Part shown: positions 11,406-22,457 of the stretch, piece after piece
Layout: every line of letters starts with the position of its first letter
Numbering within the stretch: position 1 is the stretch's first letter
Assembly (NCBI GenBank): GCA_033296885.1
Contig: MU864062.1
Coordinates: forward strand, 1 to 43,982
DNA length: 43,982 nt
Direction of reading: 5' to 3'
Origin: Triangularia verruculosa
Lineage: Eukaryota > Ascomycota > Sordariomycetes > Sordariales > Podosporaceae
Position numbers and translations under genes: made by a program
Notes under the pieces: model-generated
Databases searched by the model: none
Told to the model about the DNA's origin: nothing
Seen by the model: the letters and a program-made list of their open reading frames with translations, nothing else

Positions 11406-12952
11406 CTATTTGTCATCAGGGAGCTCCTCGAACCGCCCCTCCCGCATAGCCTGCTCCACGGGGTTCTGCACGTCGATGATGCCGGTCTGCTTGAGCCTTT
11501 CAAACAAAACAAACAACCTCTCCGCCTCCCTCTCCTTCTCCTCGTCCGTCATCTCCGGCAACTCAGATACTCTTTCCGTATCCAGGAACTGCCCAGTGAT
11601 AGGGTTGACCGGCCTCCTGATCTCCCTCACACCATCCTCGCCTTCCACTTCGGTTTCTCCGCCCTTACTGAGTTCCTCTGGAGTGAAAGAAATGTTATTC
11701 TGGAACAAGAATCCAGAAGCATAGCCATAACCAACGTTCTTGACGAACTTGTGTGGGTCCTTATCCGACAGGTCAAAATACAGATGCGCAATTGCTTTGC
11801 CCAGCTCGGGAGCCTCGGGGTTGGACCAGTTTTGCAAAAGGTGGCCATGTAAGGTGTCAGCTTTACCGAGAGCATCTTCCCGGTCTTTTTCTGTTGGCAA
11901 GAGAGCAGACTGGATGGATTGCTTGACTAGGGCCGGGGCATGTTCGTAGACGAGGGAAAGGGCGCAGACTAAAGGGGTGACGGTCTGTTCGAGATCGGGG
12001 TTCTTGTAGGCCTTGACGGAGAGGGCGAGAAGCTCGATGAGGCGGTCAGAGAAGCTGGATGGCGAGGTGGCGGGATAGAGGTGCTCTTTTGCGGTTGGGG
12101 TGGAGAGGTCGAGGTTTAGGACGGCGTTGACTGCGGGCCCGAAAGGGGGACCAAGAGGAGTTTTGTTTTGGGGGGATGGTAGACTAAGGCTACATAGGAT
12201 GGTGATAATATGGGGAATTGCTGGCTCGAAAGAGGCGAGGTGATTAGGGCAGAATTGGCTGACATTGAAGGCGAGCTTGAGGGTTTCTTCCAGAGCCATA
12301 AATTCCATAGCGTTTAGAGGGGTCGATCTGCCTGTCGGCGAAGAAAGCTCTTTCGCATGCCTTGCGAGGTGACTGACTATGGATTCCGCTAGGCCATGCT
12401 GTGCAATCAGCTTGGGGAGGTCGATGTTGGTGTTGTATGTCGAGATGAGGAGCAGCCGAGACACAAGAAATTCGTCGTCGGGGTTATCGTTCTTCAGCCT
12501 TTCGCTTGCTTTGGCAGCATACCCGGTATCAACAAATCTCTGTCGCGTTTCGGGTTTGAGAAGTAGGGCATTGCATAATATCCTGAGAGCTCCACGGGAG
12601 GTATCGACCGAGGTACTGTCAAAAGCGTGTCTGACGAGGGTCTGGATGCCATACTCGGTGAAAATAGGATCCGCATAGTTGGGATCTCGGCCGTATATCT
12701 TCAACTCTTCCAGTATCGACTCTCGTGCTATACCGGATTACTTAGACACTGTCCTAGAACAACATGGGAAAGATGAACTGACACTGAGGTCCCAATGAGT
12801 CACTCTCAAGATCCCCTGCGAGTTTATCCAAAAGCCTCTTCACAGCATCATGTTTGGCTACAGGAATGTTAGCTCGTTATCCACCAGTGTACCTATGAGT
12901 GTGGCAACTCACCAGGCCCTATGAGCTTGCCAAATGAAGCAGATTGAACCAT
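11406..12952 (-). CDS. ric8: Ric8/synembryn, guanine-nucleotide exchange factor and chaperone for G-alpha
   Basis: Three exons on the minus strand: 12952-12913, 12857-12783 and 12727-11406, with two 55-base introns. Intron 1 has GTGAGT and CTGTAG. Intron 2 uses a weaker GTCAGT donor and a GTATAG acceptor, chosen because it restores the frame (GPQSRESILEELKIYG). The product is 478 residues. It is an all-helical armadillo-like protein with the family landmarks RGALRILCNALLLKP near the N-terminal third, a long middle of helical repeats, and the C-terminal NPITGQ followed by MTDEEKEREAERLFVLFERL. Ric8 is a cytosolic exchange factor and folding chaperone for heterotrimeric G-alpha subunits; in filamentous fungi it is needed for growth, conidiation and, in pathogens, infection structures. 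The gene lies head to head with rif1. Family call is firm; the exact 5' exons are hand-derived. Confidence 0.92.
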
Positions 12953-13879
12953 TCTTTTTCTTCGGTTGAGATATTGTAGGGCACTGAGCTTGAGATCCAG
13001 AGCCAGTGTAAAGCGGATGCTTGATGCTGGGTTTCGACGTTGAAATGGCTGGCCTTGGATTCAGAAACAGGTACTTCGTGAGCTAGGCGCCCCACCTTGC
13101 AAGAAAATCCTGCTTTAGAAGGATGGGTTGAGATGAGATGATAGGTTACAGGTAGAACGTGATACGTAGAGAATGTATTTCTTTATTTGCAAGATGCCCA
13201 TTTGTCGCCTGCACCTTGGTCTGACCGGCGGTCTGAAAGTGAATCCCAGAGGAACGGTGTCAAGGTGGGGTCAACTCAAAGGCAACGGTCAAATATACAT
13301 AACTGTCGCTAGGGAAACAGCACCTAGATGCTGGGAGCTTGGGCAAACGCGAGATAAAATTTATCAGCAAAGATATTCGGACAAATACAATTATTACCCA
13401 AGAAGCTCACAAACTAATACCAAACTTCAATGACCCTATGACGTTCGCTTCCTACAAGACCCAAGTACTTGTTGGAGAGATGCATCTCCAGTGAACGAAT
13501 GGGGTCCAATCCCGGAAAAGACAGGGCTGAGAGGTGGGGCTGCCGCCTATGACAAAGTGCAGTCGCGACTTGACGCGCGTGGACGGGCCATGGACCAGGG
13601 AGACATGTCGCGACCGCGTTAAAAGTCTTAATTGCCCAAGATCTTCCAGCGGCTCAACCACATACACCCATTTGTGTCTGACCGGAGCCGACATCACGTT
13701 CTTTACCGTCTTCCTTTTGCTGGGCTGTTTTGTTCATCGCAAGCGTCGCAAGTTTTGCTTTCTAAATGCGTCTGCCGTTTTGTCAGCCTCTGGTATTCAG
13801 GTGACGGGTCGCTGGGTCTTTGGGTCTTCCTCCATCGCTCTCGGCGTAGAGCCTCTCTCGACAGTTCGATCCGCCGAAC
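12953..13879. other. Divergent promoter region of ric8 and rif1
   Basis: 0.93 kb between two divergent genes. It has no gene I can support; an 86-codon plus-strand frame at 13173-13433 resembles nothing known. An ACGCG core occurs near 13576, which resembles the cell-cycle MCB core and lies about 300 bases before the rif1 ATG. One such short core is expected by chance, so it is weak evidence. Confidence 0.45.
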
Positions 13880-16800
13880 ATGTCATCTCCTGCCGTCCTG
13901 TCTACCGCCCTCAGTATTCTGCCCCCACGACCGCCAACTCCACCGAGAGAAACAAACCATGAGCCTTCAGTCTCATATAACCATAAACTTGGTTCCTTTC
14001 ATATCGATAGCCGATCAAGTGTGTCCGTCCACACTCCACCAGGGCACCAATCCCCAAGTTCCTGCACCACAACGAACTCGACTTCGCGCCGCCGCAAAAA
14101 GGTTGGATTCTCCGCTCAGGCTGAATATAAGGAGGCCCCTGTCTACGGGGAAGCGGGCACGTTGAAGCAGCATCCCACTCCTGTTTCCCTCCCTCGAAGT
14201 GCTTCGAAGCCGGTCAAATCGATCCTTAAGATTACCAACCACGTCCCAAATCTTCTCGACTCAGGCAGTGGCAACCCTTGCGATCCATCGAACCCGAATG
14301 TCAACCTCGCCGCCATGCTCGAATCAACAATTCAACAGCTCGCGGGCGGTGACCGCGAGTCGAAGGTGGATTCATACGAGATGTTGATGAGAGCGCTCAA
14401 GACATCGAACAATCTGCCAGATCGCGTGGCTTTACAAGAGAAACTGGGACTCTTCATGCAGTTTATTCAGAGAGATATCGTATCGCGCACGTCGGAATCT
14501 GCCCTGGACTCTACACTCGTGAACCACGCCCTCAATATGCTCATCACATTCCTCCACTTTCCCGCCATCGCCTCCTCCATAAGCAACGACTTTGGAGTCT
14601 TTATTGTCGAACACTGCATCCGGTCCTTCGAGGACCCCGCTACCCCCAAGGACATCGCCCGCCGTCTTATGCAAGTTCTATCGATACAGAACTTTTCGCC
14701 AAAGGTCATAACCGCAGAGAGAGTCGGGAGGATAGTCTCGTCATTGCGAAGGATCGAAGAACACCTCACAGGAAAGAGTATTGTGCTATCCCGAATTTTT
14801 ATTTACCGGAAGCTGGTTAAGCAGTCAAAGCAGTTCATGATCATGCATTCAGACTGGCTGATGGATCTATTTACCGATATGCTCAGCAATTTGAAGGAAA
14901 TTCGATCATCAGCTATCTCTTTTGGTCTTGAACTAGCCTTTACAGTTGGCCACGAAAAGTCACTTTCCAGAAAGGTTGTTGAGATTTTCAATACCAGTTC
15001 TGGGGACCAAAAGTACATCCAATACTACGAGGAAAGACTCAAGGCTATGACCAAAGAGAAACAGGATTCCGCCGTAGTCCCAGACATTTGGAGTGTGGTG
15101 CTTCTGTTGCTTCGTATTCCCTTGGAGAAGTGGGAGCATTCAGTCTCTTGGCTACTTCTCATCCAAGGTTGTTTCAACAGCAGCGACTTCGCCACCAAAG
15201 TCGCTGCCAACCGTGGCTGGAACCGCCTCACCTACTTCATACAGACCGACGATCGATCGTTTAGCAAAAATATCTCGACCTTAGTCACCCCTTTGACGGG
15301 CCAGCTGGGGAGGAAAGGTCCTGGAAAGATGACCGAAGAGCTACGGCAAGCAGTGCTTGGGTGTATCTGCAATCTTCTGTACTATGCATTCAAACCAAAC
15401 ACAAACCCGGCACTTATCGATGGATATTGGGATCGCAGTGTCAAGCCCATCGTTGGGAAACTTCTCGATCCATCATCCGAAGCTGCCGCCGACAATCTCC
15501 AGCAAGCTACTGCGATTTTGGCTGGGCTATTTGACAGCACTACGCCGCGGAGATGGAAAGAAGAGCGCATTCAGGACACTGCGTTTCTGAAGCCGAGCGA
15601 ACTTCCACCTCTGGACTCGAAATGGGTACGACATAATGTCGGAAGGGTGTTCCCCCTGGTGGAAACCATTCTCGAGCGAAACTTCATTGCTCTGGCCCAG
15701 ACGAACACGATAACCTATAAGCTTTGGGAGACGTTGGTGGTTACTGTTGCTTCTGCCGCGGCTAAGGAGATCAAGGTATCAAAGGATACCACCAGCTTTG
15801 TCACAGAAGCGTTCAATGTCTTGCAAAAAGTGTGGAAACAGGGAGTTCCCGAGGGAGAGGGGCCAGACTTTCTATTGGCTGCACAGGCGTACTTGAAGCT
15901 TATGTTCAACTCGCTGGGTCAGCTACCTTTTACTGAAAAGCCCAGCAAGGCTCAAGGGGCCCTGAAGGCTCCTTTGTACACGCTTTTCTCCAACCTCTCA
16001 ACACTCCCCCCTGGAGTGTTAGACGACCAAGATTATGCCGGTTTTCAAGGTCAAATCTTTGCCCCTTTCTTTGCCTTGAAGGCCGACAAGGCAAAGATGG
16101 ATTTGGCACAAGATTTACTTGCAACCATTCCACAAGAGACTCCTCGCCCTTGGGGTACGTGGGTGCTAGTTGCTGAGCAAATTACACCATGGCTCGACCC
16201 TCAGCACCACAGCCATCACTCAACAGGATCTGGGGCCGATACTCCAGTTGGCAACGAATACCGGGACATTGTCAAGGTGCTCGAACGCGGCATTAGGTCC
16301 ACCCCCAATCTTCCTTGGAGACCTTGGGAGTCTCTGTTTTACGCGCTCTTCGGGAGGGTACGGGAGGAGACTGGAGACGCAGGAGCGGCCATTGTCGTCA
16401 TTGAGCCCCTGTCCAAAGTGTTGATGGACCAGACCACGCTTGTGGGAAATGAGGGCACACTGCTTCCGATCACTTTGAGATGTGTAACCGAGCTACTGTC
16501 CATTGCCACGCAGCCACGCGACCGGCAAGCTGTGGACGCTGCCCGGCGACGACTTTGGGGCACCGCCCTTGCTGGCTCTCGTTCATCGTCCTTTGATACT
16601 TTTGACAATCTTTATAAGGCTGTCAGCGAAGCATTGGTGAACAAATACCAGAGATTTGATCCCTCAGATACCGATCCGATCATTCATCTCCTTAAGGAAG
16701 TCGGCGGCTTCTTTGATAGAGGTAATCGCCAGCTGTTTCTGAGAACACTGGCAACTCTTCAGGATGGTATCTTCCCTTGGCTTCAGGACAGCAATCGACA

Positions 16801-19258
16801 GCTTAGCAGTCAGACCGCTTCTGTTTCTGCTGCAGTGAGTACGCACTCTCCCCTTCCTTACTTCTTGGCTAACAAAAGGCAGACCAAAGCCCTGTGGGAC
16901 AAGCTAGCCTCGCTTATCACCGAGATCGAGCAGCCAGCCCAGCAACTCGACTCTCTCGAGCGATTCTTCTGCGCATCATTTGCTTCTTCCCATCGGTCCA
17001 TCGTGAATTCCGCTGTCTCTCTGTGGAACAGGCTATTTGAGAAGGTTGGACATCTGGATTATCCCGAGGAGCTTAAAGCATCACTCATCCAGTTGCAACT
17101 CCACGCCGACCTCGTCTTGCCAGGCCTTGAGACCGCCAGCTCCCAATTTGCAGGTCAGCAACAAATGCTTTTCACGGACTCGTTTGAAGACTTCAGTTTG
17201 CCACGAATGTCCACTCGATCTAGCAGCCGACGTGGAAGTCCTCGTGCAACCTCCTCTCCAGCAAAATCACCAGCATCTGCACGCCTCACGCCGTCAGCTA
17301 GGCGCCGTGTAGATACTTCGCCTATCAGGAAACTGGCCGCTACTAACAGGCGGAAAGCAGCGCCAAAGCTTAGACATGACGACTCACAGATCCAGTTTGC
17401 GGCTATTGTCCCTACTGCTACGAATATGGATGCTCTGGAGTCGCAGGCCTTGACCGATAGGCAGAAGGAGGTGCGCGAAAGACAGAAGGAAAACGCTGCC
17501 ATGTTCCCTGAAATCCGTTCAAGCCCACGTAGGTCAAAGAGGCACGCAAAGACGACAGAAGAATTTCCATCACCGGCTCCTGAGAAGATCACCACACCCC
17601 AAGCAGCCACGCCTCAAGCGCGTGCTCGGTTTGATGAGTATGTCTCGTCAACACCAACTCCGCGTCGAGGTCAGCCATTGATGATTCCGGAACATGATAT
17701 GACTGATCCGCCCTCGTCTCCGCCGGAACCCAGACGCAACCCGCTTGCTGCCGAGATAAGGTCCAGGTCTGCTAGCCACAGCCTGCTTGAGGAGTGGCAA
17801 TTCTCTTCCTCGCCGATATCCGGCTCGCCTATTCCAGCTCGTCACACTGTTGTCCCCGATCCATCTGGCCAAAGCGGTTTTGTTACTGTGGTAAGCCTCC
17901 CCATCCTTTCTCCTCAGAAATCCGTCAGTGGAGAAGACAAGGATGAACCACGCCTTCCGGGAGAGGGTGAAGATAATATGGTCGTCGACTCTGGCAATGA
18001 GCCTCAGCTTCCTAAGCCGAGTGAGCAAGAGCGACACTCGACACCGCCGCGGAACATCCAACCTGCGCCTGCTCGTGAAGCACCGGAACAAAAGTCCGAT
18101 GAAGTTTTTGTGGATGCACGATCGAGCCCTCTGCCGACAAGTCCAAGCCGAGCAAGACGGTCTGCAGCGCCAGCCAGATCTGCTGCTCCGGTAGCGAGCC
18201 AGCGCAGCAATGGAGACGGCACCTCATTTGAACTCAGCGAGCTCGACGAGAGAAGTCTTCTCCGATTGGTGGTGGAACTGGACAATGCACGAGTGGACAA
18301 GCAGGAGTATCACCAATCATCTGCCTCCCCCGACTACCGTGGGCCTAAGGCGCCCCCTCGGGGGTGCATCGTGGTTGGCGACGGCCCCAAGAAGCTTAGC
18401 ACACCCGTCCCGCGGATTGCCCCGGCTGCTAGAAGACTCACGAGGTCGAGTTCGGCAGCATCACCAGAGCTAGAAATTATCCCAAGCTCGCAGCCGACAG
18501 GACCGCAAAGGGGTCGACCACGCAAAAGAAAGAAAGGGTCTACGAGAGCGCAGGATCCTAGCAAGAGAACGCGTCTTGAGTCTACCGAGACGCCGCTTGA
18601 GGGCGAAGACGAGGAAGTCTTAGACAGCCAGACTGAGCGCGAGCCTGCAAAGGCTGGAGTTCAGGGACGTGCGATTGCAGAAGTCAAGACTGAAGAGGAT
18701 CCGCAAGAGCAGTCAATGTCGGATATCCCCAGTTCCTCTCCCGAACTGTCCAGTCCTCCGGTATCTCCAGCCGTCGAACAAACCACCACCACTGTACCCG
18801 GCTCCCCTGAGCTCGACAGCGGCGCGATGGATGTCGAACACCACAACACCAGCGACGACGAGGTTCAGTCTCAGATTGCGCATGAGTCATTCTGCGCTAG
18901 TCAGCGCCCGGATGACGATGATGACGAGGAGGAGGAGGAGGAAGAAACTACTGCCCATCCAGAACAAGGAGAACAAGCAATGGGACTTGATGAATCTTCT
19001 CGGCAAGAGAAGGCGAGCAGCCCGGCGTCTACAGTCGAGGCATCCGCAGAGGAGAGGGAGAGACCTTTACAAGCCACAAGAAATGAAGAGGAGGATCGGG
19101 TGCAGACAATCATGAAGATGTTCCGCGGGGGGCTGGACAGCTTGAAGAATGCGAGACTGTCGAGGCAGGAGGTGTACCAGATTGAGGACATGTTTATGGA
19201 TATGAGGAGGGAGCTGTATGAGGCTGAGAGGCGAGGCAGAGCAACGACGGAGGAATGA
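13880..19258 (+). CDS. rif1: Rif1, telomere and replication-timing regulator
   Basis: One long open frame of 1792 codons from an ATG at 13880. A 48-base in-frame segment at 16835-16882 looks like an intron (GTGAGT, GGCTAAC, GGCAG); if it is spliced the protein has 1776 residues. The region from about 120 to 1130 is a helical HEAT-repeat array matching the Rif1 N-terminal family (MLESTIQQLAGGDRESK near its start). The rest is mostly disordered and rich in Ser, Pro and Glu, with many SP/TP sites, an AT-hook-like basic patch GRPRKRKK (1545-1552), an acidic run (1678-1689) and a final helix. Two PP1-docking motifs lie close together near the N terminus, KVGF (74-77) and SILK (114-117). Rif1 recruits PP1 to counter DDK at origins, controls late replication and restrains telomere length. 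The N-terminal motif placement resembles yeast rather than animals. Confidence 0.93.
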   Translation: MSSPAVLSTALSILPPRPPTPPRETNHEPSVSYNHKLGSFHIDSRSSVSVHTPPGHQSPSSCTTTNSTSRRRKKVGFSAQAEYKEAPVYGEAGTLKQHPTPVSLPRSASKPVKSILKITNHVPNLLDSGSGNPCDPSNPNVNLAAMLESTIQQLAGGDRESKVDSYEMLMRALKTSNNLPDRVALQEKLGLFMQFIQRDIVSRTSESALDSTLVNHALNMLITFLHFPAIASSISNDFGVFIVEHCIRSFEDPATPKDIARRLMQVLSIQNFSPKVITAERVGRIVSSLRRIEEHLTGKSIVLSRIFIYRKLVKQSKQFMIMHSDWLMDLFTDMLSNLKEIRSSAISFGLELAFTVGHEKSLSRKVVEIFNTSSGDQKYIQYYEERLKAMTKEKQDSAVVPDIWSVVLLLLRIPLEKWEHSVSWLLLIQGCFNSSDFATKVAANRGWNRLTYFIQTDDRSFSKNISTLVTPLTGQLGRKGPGKMTEELRQAVLGCICNLLYYAFKPNTNPALIDGYWDRSVKPIVGKLLDPSSEAAADNLQQATAILAGLFDSTTPRRWKEERIQDTAFLKPSELPPLDSKWVRHNVGRVFPLVETILERNFIALAQTNTITYKLWETLVVTVASAAAKEIKVSKDTTSFVTEAFNVLQKVWKQGVPEGEGPDFLLAAQAYLKLMFNSLGQLPFTEKPSKAQGALKAPLYTLFSNLSTLPPGVLDDQDYAGFQGQIFAPFFALKADKAKMDLAQDLLATIPQETPRPWGTWVLVAEQITPWLDPQHHSHHSTGSGADTPVGNEYRDIVKVLERGIRSTPNLPWRPWESLFYALFGRVREETGDAGAAIVVIEPLSKVLMDQTTLVGNEGTLLPITLRCVTELLSIATQPRDRQAVDAARRRLWGTALAGSRSSSFDTFDNLYKAVSEALVNKYQRFDPSDTDPIIHLLKEVGGFFDRGNRQLFLRTLATLQDGIFPWLQDSNRQLSSQTASVSAAVSTHSPLPYFLANKRQTKALWDKLASLITEIEQPAQQLDSLERFFCASFASSHRSIVNSAVSLWNRLFEKVGHLDYPEELKASLIQLQLHADLVLPGLETASSQFAGQQQMLFTDSFEDFSLPRMSTRSSSRRGSPRATSSPAKSPASARLTPSARRRVDTSPIRKLAATNRRKAAPKLRHDDSQIQFAAIVPTATNMDALESQALTDRQKEVRERQKENAAMFPEIRSSPRRSKRHAKTTEEFPSPAPEKITTPQAATPQARARFDEYVSSTPTPRRGQPLMIPEHDMTDPPSSPPEPRRNPLAAEIRSRSASHSLLEEWQFSSSPISGSPIPARHTVVPDPSGQSGFVTVVSLPILSPQKSVSGEDKDEPRLPGEGEDNMVVDSGNEPQLPKPSEQERHSTPPRNIQPAPAREAPEQKSDEVFVDARSSPLPTSPSRARRSAAPARSAAPVASQRSNGDGTSFELSELDERSLLRLVVELDNARVDKQEYHQSSASPDYRGPKAPPRGCIVVGDGPKKLSTPVPRIAPAARRLTRSSSAASPELEIIPSSQPTGPQRGRPRKRKKGSTRAQDPSKRTRLESTETPLEGEDEEVLDSQTEREPAKAGVQGRAIAEVKTEEDPQEQSMSDIPSSSPELSSPPVSPAVEQTTTTVPGSPELDSGAMDVEHHNTSDDEVQSQIAHESFCASQRPDDDDDEEEEEEETTAHPEQGEQAMGLDESSRQEKASSPASTVEASAEERERPLQATRNEEEDRVQTIMKMFRGGLDSLKNARLSRQEVYQIEDMFMDMRRELYEAERRGRATTEE

Positions 19259-20400
19259 GTAATCTTCTTGCTGTTGATTGTAATAATTCCCTTTTTTTTT
19301 CTCTCTTTGTGTTATATCGCACTGTCGACGATGCATAGTTCATGGCGTTTTGGGTTCTTTTAATTTTGGGGAGACAGGAGTTTTTACGGTTGGAATTTTA
19401 TGGTGTTCATGGAGTGTGTGTGTATGTGTGTGTGTGGGATGGGAAATCAAGGGGGGACCACCCGGCGGGTTATACAAATTACTATTAAACAATGTATCTC
19501 TCTTTTCTGTTCAAGTTTTTTTTTCTGTACTGCTTTAAGGCATTGATTGGCATCGATAGCCCCATGTGGGAAAGGGAGAGAGAGTCAGAGAGCACGAAAA
19601 GAATGTGTATAAGAAGAAGAATAAGAAGGGAAATTTGGGAAGCAGAGAATGAAATGGAGAGGAAAGAGGGATAGTTGCCAAGAATATATCAGAGCTTCCA
19701 GGTCAAGCAACCGAGAACAACAGATCTAGATATATACCAGAACAGCATGGGCCTACAAGATAGAGCCACCACTATTTGTCCGCTACTTATTCACAAGTTT
19801 CATCATATCCGACTATTTAAAGCGGGCGAATCTTGTTAAGTGGTTCATAGGTTGACCATCACCCTGTCAACCTAGAGCTGCCGTATAAAAAAGTGGCCAA
19901 AAAGCAGGACACGACACGTTACCGACACAATTAAGGGGACAACATTCGAGACACAACCCATCCACTCCATATATAAACAGATTTACATTGTACACATCTC
20001 AAAAAACACAAACACGGAAAAAAAAACCAACAACATCCATGCCTTTTAGCGTCCCCCATGGGTTTAGCCACCCCATTACCTCTCCCCGCGTTCCCTAGGT
20101 ATATGTAATGTATGTTTGAACGCCGCCAAAAAACAAAAAATATTGTCACCCTCCATTCACCACCATTGCCCAATGATATTTTTTTTAGTCCTCAAATGTC
20201 GGAATTAAAAAAAAAGGCTTGTGTGATCTCGTAACCCAATCCTCATTCCTTCCAAGTAGGTGCCGTCAGTTGGTATCCGCAACCAGTAGCAGCTCCGAGC
20301 GTCTTCCCATCCGTAGCCCCCCTTCAAGCGAGTCCTCGTCTCGTTTATCGTCATCGTAACCGTTGGCGTTGTCGAGCTTGTTTTGTGTGAGCAATTTTAT
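19259..20400. other. Convergent intergenic region (3' flanks of rif1 and Sec61-beta)
   Basis: 1.1 kb of 3' flanking DNA with a GT microsatellite near 19413-19438 and several A or T runs (for example 19289-19299 and 20206-20216). An 80-codon minus-strand frame (19931-20173) is Trp/Phe-rich and has no recognisable features. No gene or RNA supported. Confidence 0.5.
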
Positions 20401-20891
20401 TTAGCTCGAGAATCTCCTTGTGATCTTTGCGATGACTATTTCCCCCAGTTCATTAGCAAACCCCATTTCCATCTACCTCTTCCCTGTTCTCTTGTATCAA
20501 GACAAAAACTTACTGTGAAGAGCAACAACGCTGAAGATAAACACCAAGCTCAGAACCAGCACAACGACAGGATCGACCTTGAGGCCGGGGCTCTCATCGG
20601 TGTAAAGCCTCAGCATGGTGCTGCTGGATCCGCCAGCGCCCGCGGCGCGGGTGCTGTTCGGCCTGGCATTGGCGATCTTCTCCTTTTGGTCGGCGGCGGC
20701 GCGGCGGCGGATGGCGGTGCGGGCGCCGCCTGGGGGAGGAGGGGAGGAAGGACGGGCGCCCGAGGCGACGGCGGGGCCGCCGGTTGGGGAGGAGGGGGAC
20801 GAAGCGCGGGGGGAGGACTGGTTTTCATTCCATAGTCAGTATCTGGATGATGGTGGATGGAAATGGGCGAATTTCGGCAGGAGCATACCAT
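20401..20891 (-). CDS. sbh1: Sec61-beta / Sbh1 subunit of the ER translocon
   Basis: Three exons on the minus strand: 20891-20889 (the ATG only), 20817-20514 and 20435-20401, giving 113 residues. Introns are 71 bases (GTATGC, TACTGAC branch, ACCAG) and 78 bases (GTAAGT, GCTAAT, AATAG). The sequence is a textbook tail-anchored Sec61-beta: a Ser/Pro/Gly/Ala-rich cytosolic N terminus (SSPRASSPSSPTGG), the RRRAAADQKEK and SSSTMLRLYTDESPGLKVDP stretches, a single membrane span VVVLVLSLVFIFSVVALH, and a short basic end IIAKITRRFSS. It binds Sec61-alpha and gamma and assists co-translational protein import into the ER. The GC-rich middle also opens overlapping frames on both strands, which are shadows. 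The start-codon exon is supported by the family's MSSPRASSP beginning. Confidence 0.93.
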
Positions 20892-22457
20892 TGTGAAGTT
20901 AATTGGGAATTAGAAAAGTTGGTAGAAAATCGATTGGGGAAATGTATCGTCGTTAGCCTGAAGAAGGGAAGAATTGGCGGCGTCGACGCTGATGGTGTTG
21001 ATGACGAAGAAAGAGAAAGTCGCGTTTGTGAAATTGGCCAGCAAGACAAGCTGTCGAAGCGAGCACGTCGCCCAATCTGTCCCCTAATTGCTTAAGGTTG
21101 GCCCGTGCGTCAATTGAGGCCACGGTTTGGAAAGAGAGCAGGGGACCGAGCTGTCTGGCTTGGCGTAGCGTGCACGAGCCAGCAGAATTCTAAGTGGCTC
21201 GTGGATTTGAATGTCGGCCGGAGCTCACCGTGAAATGTGTGGAGACAGGCGATACAAGAGAAGCAGGTACTCAGCTGGGTGACAGACACGGAGCAGTTAC
21301 CAGTCACAGACTCTTATGTACCTCTCCACCCAACTCTCTTCATTTCATTTATTACTTCTACTCATACATGACTACCTAACCCCCAGATACCCTCATCGAT
21401 CACCTCTCCGGACAGAGACACCCCCTCGCCTACTCCTCCTCCCTATCCCCCTTTTCATGACTCCCTCTGAATCATCCTCCCCGTTACCCAAGGAGAGGTA
21501 TAATAACAAGAATTGCGAAGCGAGAAACGTGAATACACCCCCAAGGAAGAAAAGACTAAAATGCTACATGTGAAAAGAACAAAGGTAAACTATAAAATAA
21601 AACAAGACGCAATGAAGGGTGCCGAACCGCGGTGGTATATGAGGCTTATGTAGTGTAGTCTTGTATGCGTAAAATGGAAGTGTAGCGGAAGGTGCGTATA
21701 TCGGTGGTAACAGAATCCAAAAAAAGAGACAAAACAGCATGAGTCCCCCTTTTACTTTAGTGTACTTATGGGTAGTTAATTGATTGTTGTTAGTGTGTGT
21801 GTGTGTGGTGGTGGTGTTCTTTAGAGAAATCGACATAAGAAAAAACCAAAAAGTGAGAAAAAAGAGAATAAGACGACAAAAAAAAGGCTTGATATCTGAC
21901 AATGCTGGGTTCTTTTCTTCCTCCTCTTCCCTTAGTTTCCCAGCTTGGCCTGCTACACCTGACAACAGCGGCAACAACAACAGCAACATGATGCCCTCTC
22001 CACCTCCGCTCCGCGAGAGAGAAAAAAGAAAAGACAAAGAGGAAAAAGGCGCGAGGAAAGAAAACACTGGGTCAGAATCGTCACCCGGACTTATAACCAA
22101 CAAAACTCCACCACCCTCCCAAGAAAGAAGTGTTCCCGATTTTCGAATTGCAAACCTGAAGGCAGAGCCCAACCCTTCGCTTCTTGCCCTCCTTTCCGCT
22201 CCGTTGACCCGGGGCGCAGCTCAAGCAAATGAAGTTAGACGCTTCCAGTAGGGTTCGGTCTTTTGGCCCAAACTCGGGTTCTGCCTCGCTTTCTAAACAA
22301 GGGCCTTGAAAGGTTTTGACGGATTTCTGAATGAATCCGTCAAGTTGAATTGTTGTGAAGATTAGACAGTACTGGCGTTTCGACGCCATTTTCGCTGGCC
22401 CGAGGAATAACTTGTAGTAGAATGAAAGGGTATCGGCTATGAAAAGGAAAATTCGTT
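20892..22457. other. Spacer between Sec61-beta and the Psr-type phosphatase
   Basis: 1.6 kb holding the Sec61-beta promoter and the 3' flank of the phosphatase gene, both minus strand. There is a GT/GGT microsatellite near 21795-21816 and long C/T- or A-rich tracts. Frames of 202 codons (minus, 21564-22172) and 155 codons (plus, 21784-22251) overlap each other and are built from low-complexity sequence, so neither is annotated as a gene. Confidence 0.5.

Noticed and set aside
17891..17917. 27-base GTAAGC...CTCAG segment in rif1 that resembles an intron
   Set aside because: Far below the minimum intron length seen here (48 bases), with no branch site; treated as coding.
21564..22251. Overlapping 202- and 155-codon frames on opposite strands
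   Set aside because: Low-complexity Leu/Phe/Ser and Lys/Arg/Ser translations from A- and T-rich runs.
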